Assembly: GCF_004379255.2 (NCBI RefSeq)
Contig: NC_056047.1
Span: forward strand, 18,180,293 to 18,244,292
DNA from: Salvia splendens
Lineage: Eukaryota; Streptophyta; Magnoliopsida; Lamiales; Lamiaceae
DNA length: 64,000 bases
Direction: 5' to 3'
The position numbers and the translations under genes were made by a program. The notes under the pieces are model-generated. The model saw only the letters and a program-made list of their open reading frames with translations, was not told where the DNA came from and searched no databases. Shown here piece after piece: positions 9,704-21,442 of the stretch (the first letter of the stretch is position 1; every line of letters starts with the position of its first letter).

Positions 9704-11587
9704 TCACCAGTAGTCGTTACACGAACAAACTCCCCCTTTGAAATGGTGGAATCGATTCCGATCCCTCACGATTATCTCTCGATCATACGCTTCCGAGATG
9801 AGCTTACTTGCCTCGTGGCAATCCTTACACACACGCAAATTCTTCGTGACGCGGATCGTGTCACCGGGCTTGGTCTTCAGCAGCCCATATGCAATAGCCA
9901 GCTTCTCACTATGGTAGTGCAATGGATTCTCACTCTCCTCCTCACCTGCTTCATACAACACTCCCTCACTATCCGTCACATACCCAAAATCCCTAATCCT
10001 ACGCACAATCTCCCCGACTTTGGCATATATCTCTCGAGCCTCGGGGTGAGCCCTACCGCCGGCCACAAACTCACACACGCTACCAGCTAGTTCGATCGTT
10101 GAAGAACCGGCCACCTTCTTCACCCCTCGATCATTCATCAACTTCCTAACCCTCGCCACATCCTCCAATCTCCCTTCCTTCGCGTATAGGTTCGCCAGAA
10201 GCACGTATCGCCCACTGTTCCCCGGCTCTAGCTCAATCACCCGATGCCCTACCTCCTCCGCCATTTCGAGATTCCCATGGATCCTACAAGCCCCGAGAAG
10301 GGCTCCCAACACTCCAACATCTGGGCTCATCGGCATCTCATCTATAACCATCCTAGCCTCATCCAACAACCCCGCCCGCCCGAGCAGATCAACCAAGCAG
10401 CCGTAATGCTCCATCCTAGGAGCGATGTCATAGGCCTCGGTCATGTAAGAGAAGTAACGCCTCCCCTCCTCCACCATACCCGAGTGTGCACAAGCCGCAA
10501 GAACATTCACAAACGTCACAGGATCCGGCCTCCCCGCCTCCGCCTCCATCCTCTTCAGAAGCCCAATCGCATCCCTACCTCGTCCGTGCATCGCAAACCC
10601 TCCGATCATACAGTTCCACGACGAAACTCCCTTGACACGCAACCCATCGAACACCTCAACCGCCTTATCCAAACGCCCACATTTGCAATACATATCCATG
10701 AGCGTCGTCGCCAGCTTCGTGTCGATCCTGATCCCCCTACTCTCCATCCGCTCATGTATCCACTCGCCTAGCTCCAGCGCGCCTAGCCCCGTGCAAGCCG
10801 CGAGCATACTAGCCGCAACAAAGCCATCCATCTCCACATCCTCCTCCATCATCCTATCAAAGAGCTTGAAAGCATCATGAAATCTATTATTCTGCACATG
10901 AGCTGCGATCACAGCGTTCCACGCAGCTGAGTTCTTGACAGCCATCGTCTCGAAAACACGCAGCGCCTCGCCCAACCATCCGCATTGCGAGTAGCCACTG
11001 ATCATCGTTGTCCAAGAAACGTCGTCCTTCCTCTCCATACGATCGAAAACCCTCCTCGCGGCCTCCAATTCATCGAAGCCGACGTACATTCGGATCAAAT
11101 TGTTCTGGCAATACGAGTCTCGAGAGAATCCGAATTTGATCACGTGCGCGTGCACCTGCTTTCCGACTCCGGCAGCAGCGGCGCACGCTCGGATAACGGG
11201 AGGGAAGGAGTAGTTGTTGGGCGTGACGGAGTTTTGGAGCATGTGGGAGTAGAGGGAAAGGCAGTGCGTGTGCAATTGTGCGTGTAAGTAGGCTCTGAAG
11301 ATGGTGTTGTATATGAAAGCATCTGGTTGGGGCAATGAAGCGAACACCTTCAGTGCATAAGGCAAGTCGCCGGACTGTGAGAGGGCGGAGAACTTGATGA
11401 GGCGTCCCGTGCCATCGTTGTCGGAGGAGAGGCCGAGCTTGACGATTTGGGCGTGGTGCTGCTTGAGCTCGGCCATGGTTGAGCAGAAGTCGAGATTCTT
11501 GAACGTGGATATGGTGGGAGGGTTTGAGGATGGAATTGAAAGGATTGCAGACATGGGACCCGTCTCGTGTGTTTGGGAAATTCTCAA
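9704..11587 (-). CDS. Pentatricopeptide repeat protein, PLS-DYW class
   Basis: This is a single intronless frame of up to 627 aa. An internal Met at 11554 (MSAILSIPSS) is an alternative start. Repeated PPR units occupy about residues 50-450 (for example YNTIFRAYL, WTTMISGYSQCGWLGEALRVF, WNCMIGGFAMHGRGRDAI). E/E+ motifs follow, then a complete DYW deaminase domain with the zinc/catalytic HSEKLAIAYG, the CKDCH pair, and the C-terminal FHHFKGGVCSCNDYW. DYW proteins act in plastids or mitochondria and carry out site-specific C-to-U RNA editing, so organelle targeting is inferred. The coding region is GC-richer than its surroundings. Long antisense frames over it are shadows. The exact orthologue was not identified. 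Confidence 0.95.
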   Translation of the reverse strand: MRISQTHETGPMSAILSIPSSNPPTISTFKNLDFCSTMAELKQHHAQIVKLGLSSDNDGTGRLIKFSALSQSGDLPYALKVFASLPQPDAFIYNTIFRAYLHAQLHTHCLSLYSHMLQNSVTPNNYSFPPVIRACAAAAGVGKQVHAHVIKFGFSRDSYCQNNLIRMYVGFDELEAARRVFDRMERKDDVSWTTMISGYSQCGWLGEALRVFETMAVKNSAAWNAVIAAHVQNNRFHDAFKLFDRMMEEDVEMDGFVAASMLAACTGLGALELGEWIHERMESRGIRIDTKLATTLMDMYCKCGRLDKAVEVFDGLRVKGVSSWNCMIGGFAMHGRGRDAIGLLKRMEAEAGRPDPVTFVNVLAACAHSGMVEEGRRYFSYMTEAYDIAPRMEHYGCLVDLLGRAGLLDEARMVIDEMPMSPDVGVLGALLGACRIHGNLEMAEEVGHRVIELEPGNSGRYVLLANLYAKEGRLEDVARVRKLMNDRGVKKVAGSSTIELAGSVCEFVAGGRAHPEAREIYAKVGEIVRRIRDFGYVTDSEGVLYEAGEEESENPLHYHSEKLAIAYGLLKTKPGDTIRVTKNLRVCKDCHEASKLISEAYDREIIVRDRNRFHHFKGGVCSCNDYW

Positions 11588-12633
11588 ACATTACAGTTTG
11601 AATCAAAATTCCAACAAATTATTATTATATTATAAATGAGTTTTCTACAATAAAACATTTTGGCGAAATTAAATCATATATGGCGTGAATAGTGATTAGT
11701 ATTGAAGTGGCAAATTATTAACCAATTAAAATGATAGTAGCATCATTTTGGTTATTAATTGTTTTAAAGAAAAAATTACTACTCATTATTTGTGATTATC
11801 TAACATAAATTTATACCATAAATACGACGTTCTTTGCTAATTGAGGCTTTTTTTTCACGTAGTTTAAGAATAGTGTGTTAAAATGGATGGTGAATAAAGT
11901 AAGAGAAATGGAGAAAGAATACAGTAAAGATACTCCCTCCGTCCACCAAAAATATAGCACATTTGTCATTTTTGGTTGTCCACAAAAAATAGAGTACATT
12001 TAAAAAAGGAAAATTTGCAACAACTACACTCTTACTTTTTCCCCTTCTCTCTTACTAATAATATGGACCATGCATTCTACTAACACTACTTCTTTCTTAA
12101 TTTCTCTCTTACTTTACTAATTCCACATTAAAACTCGTGTCATTCACAATGTGTCCTATTTTGTGTGGACGGAGGAAGTATTTTTTTACCATAAATAAAG
12201 ATGACTCAATTATCTTTGAACTTTTCAAAATAGAAAAATGACTCAATTAACATGAAACAGTGGTATATCACGTTTTGATAATACTACTACAAAATATAGC
12301 TAAGAATTTGCATAGCAAGCTTGTTGTAGCATAACTTCTATACTCGTGTTTTTCTTATTCCGAAAGCAAAGTTTGGCTTCGAACCACACACATACTCCTT
12401 TAATATAATGTTAAAATGTAATAACATCGAAAAATGAGATTGTTTAGGTAAATTAAAATGTAATAGTATTGAAAAACAAGATTATTTAGATAAATAATGC
12501 TTAGAAAGTGCATAGCAGCTTGATTTTGGATTTATGACTTATGGCCCAATAATAAATACGAAGCCCATCATGAATTACATGATGAAACAATTTGATGTCC
12601 CACATTCCCAGCTGAAAAAACAATTATGCCTAA
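11588..12633. other. Intergenic, AT-rich, containing one MITE
   Basis: No gene was recognised. It holds the PPR 5' flank, the Stowaway-like MITE at 11933-12178 and low-complexity AT sequence up to the Harbinger-like element. Confidence 0.45.
11933..12178. mobile_element. Stowaway-like MITE
   Basis: The ends CTCCCTCCGTCC...GGACGGAGGAAG are flanked by TA (11931-11932, 12179-12180). The internal sequence differs from the 6293 copy in the left half, which contains the usual short T/A-rich subrepeats. Confidence 0.85.
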
Positions 12634-12952
12634 GATCATAGGTAAAAGACCACTAGCGGCCTTACATCTTGTGTTATTTTCCCCAAAACACCTTCTGCCA
12701 CGTCAGAAGGACTTCCCACTGCACTGCCACGTCATACGGACTTCCCACTGCACAGTGGCGGAATTCCCCTGCAGAATTCCCGACGAAATTCCCACATTAA
12801 AAAAAATCACAAATTCACAAATTAAACAATTTCCGGAAGTAAACAATTTACGTAATTAAAATTTCGACGAAAATAAGGAAAAAATTCCATTAAAATAAGA
12901 AAAGTACATTTCACCAAATAAAAAAAATACATTTCAATAATTAAAAACTACA

Positions 12953-14123
12953 TCAACGACGACTTCTACGCTGCCACACTTCTTCAATAATATCGTTCTG
13001 GAGTCGAACGTGGGCTTGTTTTTGGCGCATGTCGGTAAATGCACGAACTCGGTCGACGTCGTCATGGGGAATCCCCATGCGTACATTGCTAGTGGCCACG
13101 CCGTGGCTTGGACCCGCAGCATCAGCATCATCATTGGCCCAATCGATCAGTGCTGGACCTTCATCTTCGACGATCATGTTGTGGATGATAATACATGATG
13201 TCGGCGACGCTATCAACGTACCATAGCCGTGATGGACCCTTCACTGCCGCCCATCGAGCCTGGAGCACACCAAATGCCCTCTCCACATCCTTGCGCGCTG
13301 CCTCCTGACGTTGCGCAAAGTATACCTTCTTCGCATTCGTTGGGCATCTGATCGTCTTCACAAAGACGGGCCACATCGGGTATATCACATCCGCTAAATA
13401 ATAGCCTATGTTGTGCTGGTTGTCGTTGGCGACGAAGTTGACGGCTGGACCGACGCCCATGCACTAGTAGTTGAAAAGGGGCGACGACTGGAGGACGTTG
13501 ATGTCGTTGTCCGACCCGACTACTCCAAAATAGGCATGACATATCCCCAACCGGTAGTCAGCTACTGCTTCAAGGATCATCGTGGGATTCTTGGCCTTGA
13601 AACCGGTAGTGTACATCCCTTTCCATGCAGCGGGGCAGTTCTTCCATTCCCAGTGCATACAATCTATGCTGCCCAACATCCCCGGGAAGCCGTGCTGAGC
13701 CCCGTGCATATCCAGCAGAGCATGACAATCTTCGAGGGTAGGCTTCCGAAGATACCTATCCCCGAATATCTCCCTAACGCCCTGACAAAAATACTTCAGG
13801 CAGTCGCGGGCTGTCGACTCGCCGATGTGGAAGTACTCGTCGAACATGTCCACCGCACCTCCGTACGCCAACTGCCTGAGTGCGGCAGTGCACTTCTGAA
13901 TCGGTGTGTGGCCGGGTTTACCCGTTGCATCCTCCCGCACCCTGAAATACCCGTATCGACGCTCCAAAGCGCCAACGATACGCATAAACAGCGGCCGCTG
14001 CATCCTAAACCATTGCCGGAATAGGGTCTCCCCAAACCGTGGCTCCGGCGGATGGGTCGAGGCACCGCCGGCGCTGAGGCCTCTTGTTCCTCCCTCGCCG
14101 CGGCCTCCCGCACACGTGCCCAA
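12953..14123 (-). pseudogene. Broken Harbinger (HARBI1-like, DDE) transposase
   Basis: The family blocks run in order on the minus strand: FRQWFRMQRPLFMRIVGALE, GKPGHTPIQKCTAALRQLAY, GSIDCMHWEWKNCPAAWKG (first catalytic Asp), FGVVGSDNDINVL (second Asp), GYYLAD, AARKDVERAFGVLQARWA (catalytic Glu) and HNMIVEDE. There are two clear lesions. An in-frame TAG at 13461-13463 follows SSPLFNY. A frameshift at about 13200 lies between DIMY and the HNMIVEDE block. The likely N terminus (MTPIWARVREAAAREEQ) is in another frame, so a third shift near 14050 is likely. The copy cannot make active transposase. Confidence 0.88.
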
Positions 14124-14204
14124 ATCGGAGTCATTACGTCTTCATGATGGCCACTACCACTACCACTACCAGTCACTACTATTATATAAAAGAAATTTAG
14201 AGAG

Positions 14205-14275
14205 AGAAACTTGTTAAAACAAGTGGTGCGAAATGAAACGAAGTTCAACGAGCGATATATATTGACATTACAAAC
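14205..14275 (-). promoter_or_regulatory. Harbinger promoter/leader module (TATA plus conserved leader)
   Basis: On the minus strand a TATATAT box is followed by GCACCACTTGTTTTAACA, in which ACTTGTT and AACAAGT form an inverted repeat, then a CT-rich leader. Nearly the same module lies upstream of ORF1 at 40938-41000 and 58185-58250. Conservation between elements with different genes suggests a shared promoter, which is inference. Confidence 0.6.
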
Positions 14276-14582
14276 AAAAACGAAATAAAGCGGAATTCCG
14301 CGGGAGTCGACGCAATGGCGGACGTCCCCGCGGAATTCCACTTAACGCCGCGAACCTGCGACGTCCTCAACCCAATTTCATATCCTTGGCGGGCACGCCT
14401 AATGGCGGACGTCCGCGACGGAATTCCGGGACGTCCGTAGGAATTCCGCGCGGAAGCCCGTCATTGCGGATGCTCTTATTGAGTGAGATGCCACCTCATC
14501 TCCAGTGGGGCCATTTATGACAAACAAATCCTACGTGTATAAACATTACTCGCTGAGATGTACGTGTCAATATATAAATATC

Positions 14583-14607
14583 TAGAGAGAGAGAGGGAGA
14601 GAGAGAG
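14583..14607. repeat. (GA)n microsatellite in the ALG7 5' leader
   Basis: A GAGAGAGAGAGGGAGAGAG tract lies a few bases upstream of the ATG at 14619. It is probably part of the mRNA leader. Confidence 0.8.
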
Positions 14608-14618
14608 CCGGCGTAGCA

Positions 14619-17600
14619 ATGGCAGCTAGGAAGCGAGCTACATCAACAACACTAAAAACTACGGAGCCCGGCCCGGAGAAGCCCAAGTCCGAGACACCGG
14701 CGGCGGAACCCCCAATTCGACCTGCGAAATTGGCCACAATCCTCAAATTCTTTCTCATATTCTCGATTCCCTATTTTTACTTGATTTTCGCACACTACAG
14801 GATCGATTATGAGATTAAACGATCGATCCTGATCAGCTCCTTCGTCAGCGGCATAGGGTTCCTAATCGCGGTTAAAATGATTCCCGTGGCGTCCAAGTAT
14901 GTGCTGCGGAGGAATTTGTTTGGGTATGATATTAACAAGAATGGCACCCCTGATGGATCCATTAAAGTGTAAGTTTGATTTGCTTTAAATTATAATTTCA
15001 AGGTTTTAGTGAATGTTCGAGCTGAAATGTGATGTTTAGAGTAGCTTTTGTTGTTTATTTTCCCTAAATTATGCGATAGTTTCCCGATTCAGATTGGATT
15101 CTCTGCATATCTATTGCATTCGTGGCTTTTTTTTTCAATTGACGCTATAGAAATATGGATTATTCCCAATTGTTTCATGAATTTGATCTGATTTTAGTTT
15201 GATTTGGACGAGTGTTTTTGCCTTGTGACTAATTGCTATGTACTGAGATATTACTCCGCAGATTTTGAAAAGGTTTGGAACTGCCTTTTGTTGATCAAAG
15301 TACTTGTTTTTGATGTGATGCAGGCCTGAATCGTTGGGTATAGTTGTTGCTATAGTTTTCCTAGCCGTCGCTATCTTGTTTCAATATTTCAACCTCACCG
15401 CAGATTCAAATGTAAGTTTTTTTTTTGTATTTCTACTCTTGTTTAATACCTTAATGTAAAGCATATAGTATCTGATTTCCCAGTAATGTTAATAGGGGCC
15501 ATATACAAGTTCTGTCGTCTCTGTAGTCTGTATTATTTCTTTGAATGTTCAGTATACATTTAATATGCTATCGGAACATAAAATGGAAGTGGAGAAAATT
15601 CCGTGTGAAGTGACAATACGAGTACTGGGTGAAATTATATTAATCAAGTAGTCGAAGCTACTATAGGCAGTTGCATTTAGATTTAGCCACACATCATCTA
15701 GTTTGAGCGACAGGGATAAATTTATAATATCGAGGTTTATAAAACATTATAGTCCTTATGGCATAGGAATGCTACCATTGCCTGCATGTACATAGTTAGC
15801 GAAAAGTACCACATAGATTTTTATGCTTGTGGCTGACAGACACATGCAGATGAGTGCCAGCTCCTCTTTGGTAGATGCACTTTTTGGTTTCAAAATAGTC
15901 TTTCTGGGGTCGAGGCGGATTTGTATAAGAAAAGTAGTATGAAGTCTGAACTAAACAAATAACTTAAGCAGATCCTCCAGCAAAATAAATATAAATTACC
16001 ACTCAACTTTGACATTTCACAACGTAATCTGTTGTGAAAATATGAAAGCTCATGGCATCTGACCTTTTTTTATTCTTCAATCTACCTTTTCCTATAAATC
16101 GAATATTCCCTTACCCATTTCGTTTTTCACATTGTTTTATCTGAGTTTTATACACCAATTTTGGTGAGAGTGACATGTTTCCTTTTTTCTTTAAGTGGCT
16201 AGTCGAATACAATGCTGCACTAGCATCAATCTGCTTCATCACTCTGCTTGGTTTTGTGGATGACGTCCTTGATGTACCTTGGAGAGTGTGAGTTTTCTCC
16301 AAGTCTCTCCTGCTATATTTCTAAAATGACCCATATGGCAGATTCTTATCTCCTATCATGTAATTTTGAAGACAGGAAACTGGTGTTACCATCTATTGCT
16401 GCTCTACCATTGTTGATGGCTTATGCTGGGCATACAACTATAATCATACCAAAGCCACTTGTTCCATATGTCGGAATGGACATTTTAGATTTAGGTGATA
16501 TATTACATGATTTTCACCATTTGATTATATAAACGACTCCATTACTTGATTGATGCTGTGCCTATTCTGTATCACATGCTCCGTTCTCTCTAACATTTCT
16601 TTGTTGCTATTAGGGTGGATTTATAAGCTCTACATGGGGTTGTTGGCTGTGTTCTGCACGAATTCAATTAACATTCATGCGGGTATTAATGGCCTTGAAG
16701 TTGGACAGACAGTCGTTATTGCTTGTGCTGTAAGCCCAAAAAATTGTCTTCATTATTCCAGTTTAAGTGCTCATATTGAATCTAACATATTACTTTTGCA
16801 GATCTTGATACATAACATCATGCAAATTGGGGTAGCTACTGATCTGGAACACAAGCAAGCACATGTTTTCTCCATCTACCTTGTGCAACCCTTGCTTGCA
16901 ACTTCTTTGGCATTACTTTCTTTTAACTGGTACTGGTGCTTGTAGTCTCTGAACATAGAATTGAACGTCTTCTGGTGCTAACCCTGTCTCCATCTTTTTC
17001 ATAGGTATCCCTCTTCAGTTTTCGTAGGGGACACTTACACTTACTTTGCTGGAATGACTATGGCTGTTGTCGGCATTTTAGGCCATTTTAGGTGTGTCAC
17101 TGACTCTCTTACCCTACATCATTGCTTGATTTTATAAGTCGGGTGTACGACAAGTTTGTTCATTTTGAAATCAACTGCAGTTCATTTAGCTGCTCATCAG
17201 ATAGTGTGTATTCTTTAAGGATGTGAATGAACTAAGATTTACTCTTGATTTTGGATAATTTCTTCAGCATAGTTAATTGGTTGCCTGTGAATCTTTTATT
17301 CGGAGTTTGTTTCTATGATATTTATCATGCTTTCCTATTCATAGATTCTTTTCGTTATGAATTATGCTTTCTACTAATTATTTCCATTTCAGCGAAACAC
17401 TGCTGATATTCTTCGCTCCGCAAGTCTTGAACTTTCTGCTTTCGCTTCCTCAGGTTCCCTCGCACTCTCTCTCTACACTACTCACATGAAACACAAGCAC
17501 ATGTATTGATCAATGCATTTTTTCTTCTCTCTCTCAGCTGGCTGGCATCATACCTTGCCCACGACATCGACTTCCAAAGTAGGTTTCCTGTTGCTTGTCT

Positions 17601-17917
17601 CGTTGCTTAAAGTTCTGAGTAGCTTCCACGTATATTTCTATTTATTTCATCATTCCCAGGTTCGACCCCCAAACTGGGCTACTAATAGGGACCAACGATG
17701 GAACTCTTGTCAACTTATTTCTGCGGCAGTTTGGGCGGAGATCAGAGAAGTCCCTCTGTATTCTGCTCTTAATTTTCCAGGTATTTCACCTCTTAGCTAT
17801 CCTATATGTTTTCTAGTGGTTTTCCAGGTAACTCAGTTGATGATATTCTTGATGCAGGCTATATGCTGTGGATTCTGCTTCTTTCTTCGGTGGCTCCTCA
17901 CCGGCTGGTACAAGTGA
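14619..17917 (+). CDS. ALG7: UDP-GlcNAc:dolichyl-phosphate GlcNAc-1-phosphate transferase (GPT)
   Basis: Eleven exons with consistent phases: 14619-14968, 15324-15411, 16196-16287, 16376-16494, 16614-16729, 16802-16929, 17005-17091, 17393-17453, 17538-17578, 17660-17780 and 17858-17917. They sum to 1263 nt, 420 aa, the normal length. The enzyme starts the dolichol-linked oligosaccharide used in N-glycosylation, at the ER membrane, and is the tunicamycin target. The sequence shows many hydrophobic helices, the acidic [15 protein letters not shown] loop, [26 protein letters not shown], the [16 protein letters not shown] loop and the C-terminal LLTGWYK, all hallmarks of GPT/DPAGT1. The N terminus (about 40 aa) is Lys/Pro-rich and cytosolic. 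All splice junctions are GT-AG and no lesion was seen. Confidence 0.96.
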
Positions 17918-18154
17918 TATACTCCACCACGTCGCCCCGATTTTTTCGTCCTCGGCAATCCCCATACGTCAAGGCTTGTTTTAGGAACTGTATCACCTGG
18001 AAACAGAGTTGCAGAGCAGGCTTATCTTGCTTCTAAGTTTTGTACTTAACACAGGTATAAGGACTAACAGCTTTTGCCAGAGATATTGTACAAACAACTT
18101 CGTTAACGGTTTTCTCCTTGGTCAATGTACCCCTATCTCTTATCTATCTATCTA

Positions 18155-18394
18155 CTTCCTCGTTCCATAGTAGTAAAGTCATTTTGTCATTTTAGTACGT
18201 TCCATAGTAATAAAGTCATTTCTCTTTTTAAGTAAAAGTCAACACATTCTTCTCATTTACTTTTCCTTATCTTTTACTTTATTCTCTCTAGTTTTTCCTC
18301 ACTTACTTTATTATCTTTTTATTTAATACATTATACATCATTTTCTTAATCTCCGTGCCGCAAAAGAAATGTCTCCATTACTATGGAACGAGAG
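18155..18394. mobile_element. Stowaway-like MITE
   Basis: CTTCCTCGTTCCATAGTAGT at the left and ACTATGGAACGAGAG at the right form inverted ends, with TA on both sides (18153-18154, 18395-18396). It lies about 240 bp downstream of the ALG7 stop. An internal partial repeat of the left end occurs near 18209. Confidence 0.8.
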
Positions 18395-20401
18395 TATTAA
18401 CCATCTCTTTTTAATGTAATCCGTAGGCCCAACCACAACTCTAAGACTTTTAATTTTTAAAGACACATTTACCACTAAATTAAGTTTTGATTTTGTGTTG
18501 TAATCAAACAAATTTATAAACATAAAGCAATAAAAACTTCCTTTTAAGCATGAACCAATTGTCTCACACTAAAATCAGAAGATTGGAGTTTAAATATAAA
18601 AGAATTATTTGTCTTATACTGAAATCACAACGGATCGATAATTAGTTTACTAAAGCAATACAAAAAACGTACTACTCTAATGTGAAAGATTATTAATTGT
18701 ATACTACAAAGATTATTAATTGTATACTACTCCCTCGGCCATTTGTAGTCTCATTTTGATTCAGCATGAGTTTTAAGAAATTATTTAATTTTGAAAAGAA
18801 AAATGGGAAATGAGTTAGTGTAATGTGGACCCGTTCGACTTCTGACAAAAATGCTAAAGAGCGGATGTGGGGACTTATGAGTTATGAGAAGCTCATGGAT
18901 GGAACCAAGATTTTAAGTTAGTCGGCACTGAAATTTAAAATAGTCCTCCAATATTAACATTAAAATATTTAATTTTATATATAATGACTTTACATTTTTT
19001 ACGAAATGTTAAATGATAGTAGTAAGTATTTTAAACGAACACCATATCTTGAAATTGTGGAATAATATTCTCATATTATCAATTTATTTAAAATTCTCTC
19101 TCGCTGCCAATATTGATTCTTGTTTGGTTAATAATCAAACTTGGAATTGAAATGCTGCTATTATTTGGACTTTTGAAGGACTTTGACATTGACAATTAAA
19201 TAACATTTCTTAATTTTTTGGTATGTTATTTTCTACTATAATGTATCATCATATTTTTTAATAATACTTGTTATTATACGTTTTATATATTAATAATATT
19301 TTGTCCATAATAGAACAATCAATAATGATTTACACATAAATGCATGATTCATAGACATGTTGGAAAGAGACAGTTTCCATTCCAATATAAAATGGTGGTC
19401 TAAAACTAATAATGAGCTGACATTTCATTACTGGGCATTTGAGTTTTGATTAGTGGCAAAGCCCAATAATTAAGTAACATATGTTCCTTTCGTCTCCGAA
19501 TATGAGTCTCATTTAATGTGAATTCTTTTTTTTTTAAATCTTAAAATTTTATTATTATAATTATTATTTTATTAATAAAAATAGTTATTGTATTTTTAGT
19601 TTAGTATTTGAATTATTTATAATTTTAGAATCTTGATATTTTTTCAAACACATGAAAGTAAATTTGTTAGGATCATATTCTGAAGAATCATTTTCCCAGG
19701 AATCATTTTTATCGTCAGTTTTACTTTCCTGTCAACCAAATATGACCTAATGTATTTCCATCACTTTCTTCCTCACAATGCAGATGCAATGAAGGGGGCG
19801 CCCATGGCAGGGGTAGGTATTGAATCTGGCAACAACCAAGCCCCTACTGGAGCAGTGACTTAGCCCATATTAGATCCGTCCCAGGAGAAGCGCCAAGGCA
19901 TGAGACTTTAGACTCAACACTTTAGTTAGATATTTATGCCAGCCATTTAATCATATGCAACTTGAAAACGTACATGAAATAGATCTAGATTCATAAAATA
20001 TATTGCACGTTGAGCATTTAAAGTTTTAAACACAACAGTTAGAGAATTATTTTGTTGCGTAGTTTATTTTCGACAATTAGTCAAATCCTGCATGGTATTC
20101 ACTACTTCCGTTATTCACGTGCAATGTGAATCCCATGTTGGAACAATTCCTTGGTACACAATTCAGTTAAATAAATGTTAATCCCGGAACAATTCCTTTG
20201 TACGCAATTCAGTCAAATAAACTAGGAAATCTTTTTTTGAATTTACATATTATTTTATCTGACAAAAGAATAGTTATATCATTCAGAACTTAATCCATAT
20301 CTCTTTACAATAGAAATATTTATACACTACACCATTGGCTTTGGGCTAATTGGCTCGTATCTTTTTATCTAGGGTTTAGTCCACGTATCTTTTAGTCTCT
20401 A
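18395..20401. other. Intergenic, AT-rich
   Basis: No gene is supported. Single diverged MITE ends occur near 18729 and 19490. A short GC-richer patch at 19780-19900 could not be assigned to a family. Confidence 0.4.
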
Positions 20402-20560
20402 ACTTGGATTAGTAGTAGATATAATATGAAACTCTAATTTTGAGCATACGAGCGATCAACAATACCCTTCAAACCCTAAGACTTGGATTAGCAGTAGATA
20501 TAATACGAAACTCTAATTTTGTGCATATGAGCGGATCAACAATATCCTTCAGACCCTATC
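20402..20560. repeat. Tandem duplication, two copies of about 79 bp
   Basis: The segment beginning ACTTGGATTAGTAGTAGAT is repeated as ACTTGGATTAGCAGTAGAT from about 20481. Both copies end in a block like GATCAACAATA followed by CCTTCA and ACCCTA. The copies differ by a handful of substitutions and one extra base. Confidence 0.8.
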
Positions 20561-20740
20561 ATCGACGATGATCAAATCAAAGTCTGCATAAAACTCGTAT
20601 TAGGGCATGAACCATCAGAGTTCCAGAAATGGTGTGTGCAGAGGTTAGTGAACAGGCGTCGATGCATGCTTAGCATCAATTTGGAAAGGATAATCGACAA
20701 TGAACAAACCGCCAAACTTCGTAACGCGATCAAGATATGA
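20543..20740 (+). other. Unrecognised open segment, possible gene fragment
   Basis: From the second tandem copy an open reading of about 65 codons runs through DPIIDDDQIKVCIKLVLG and EPSEFQKWCVQRLVNRRR to a TGA. It has no ATG at a convincing place and starts inside a repeat. Its composition looks protein-like, but I do not recognise a family. It may be an exon relic or chance. Confidence 0.25.
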
Positions 20741-21442
20741 AATCCATATTTTGGTTTTGCATTAGTGCCAAATCGATGTGATTTGTAATACTGTTTGGAA
20801 TTTATTGACAAAATGGCCAATATTATTTCCACAATTTAGTACGAAATTGGGTTTGGATTATAATTTCTACAATTCGAAAGGAAATAATATATATCCAAAA
20901 CAAATCTATCAAATAAAGGCACGGAAAAACATCATAAATTTTCTTATCAAAATTGGGCAGTTAGGATTTTGTCGCAAGGGCCCACTATTATCCCAGTTTT
21001 AATAATCCCTCTGTGTTATTGCAAGGAAACTGTTTTGGGGTTTTAGCTGTCTTAGGGTTTTGGGATTCCTTCTCCTACTAATATTCATCTCATTTTCCTC
21101 ATTGATTTAGGTTTTGTGGCGGCGCATTTCTATTTTCATATTTGTATATATAATCACTCCTTTTGCTTTGTAAATATTATTTTCACAAATCAAAGTTTGT
21201 TTGAATTTGAGGGCATTCACTCGATCAAGGTTCGTTATTTCTTCTTCAGCTTCATATTCAATTTCAAAAGCGTTTATTGTTTCTGTGATCGCATTTCTTT
21301 TCCTATTCAATCGATTATTTTCCATTGAATTGTCATGATTGTTAGTTTTAACTTTCCATTCGTTTTGTTTTCAATTAGAATTTGGATTTGTTTTGTTTAA
21401 GGGTGAATAAAAATTGAATCTTGATCACCTGAAATAAGCAGG

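Larger units (their letters stand above)
12634..14475 (-). mobile_element. PIF/Harbinger-like element with transposase only
   Basis: The right end GCATCCGCAATGACGGG (minus-strand sense) is followed by TTA at 14476-14478. The left end is degraded, and TAA at 12631-12633 is a plausible boundary. Inside lie a broken transposase (12953-14123) and a promoter/leader module next to the right end. No ORF1 (Myb-like) gene is present. The left subterminal region (CACCTTCTGCCACGTCAGAA) closely matches the left subterminal region of the ORF1-only element at 39059. Both right ends carry ATGGCGGACGTCCG motifs. These matches indicate common ancestry of the ends. The left boundary is uncertain by about 20 bp. 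Confidence 0.75.

Noticed and set aside
9743..11639. Several long plus-strand frames (up to 175 aa)
   Set aside because: They lie antisense to the DYW-type PPR gene and are Pro/His/Ser-rich shadows caused by its GC-rich codons.
16248..16945. Plus-strand frames of 94 and 131 aa
   Set aside because: They read through ALG7 exons into introns. The spliced gene explains them.
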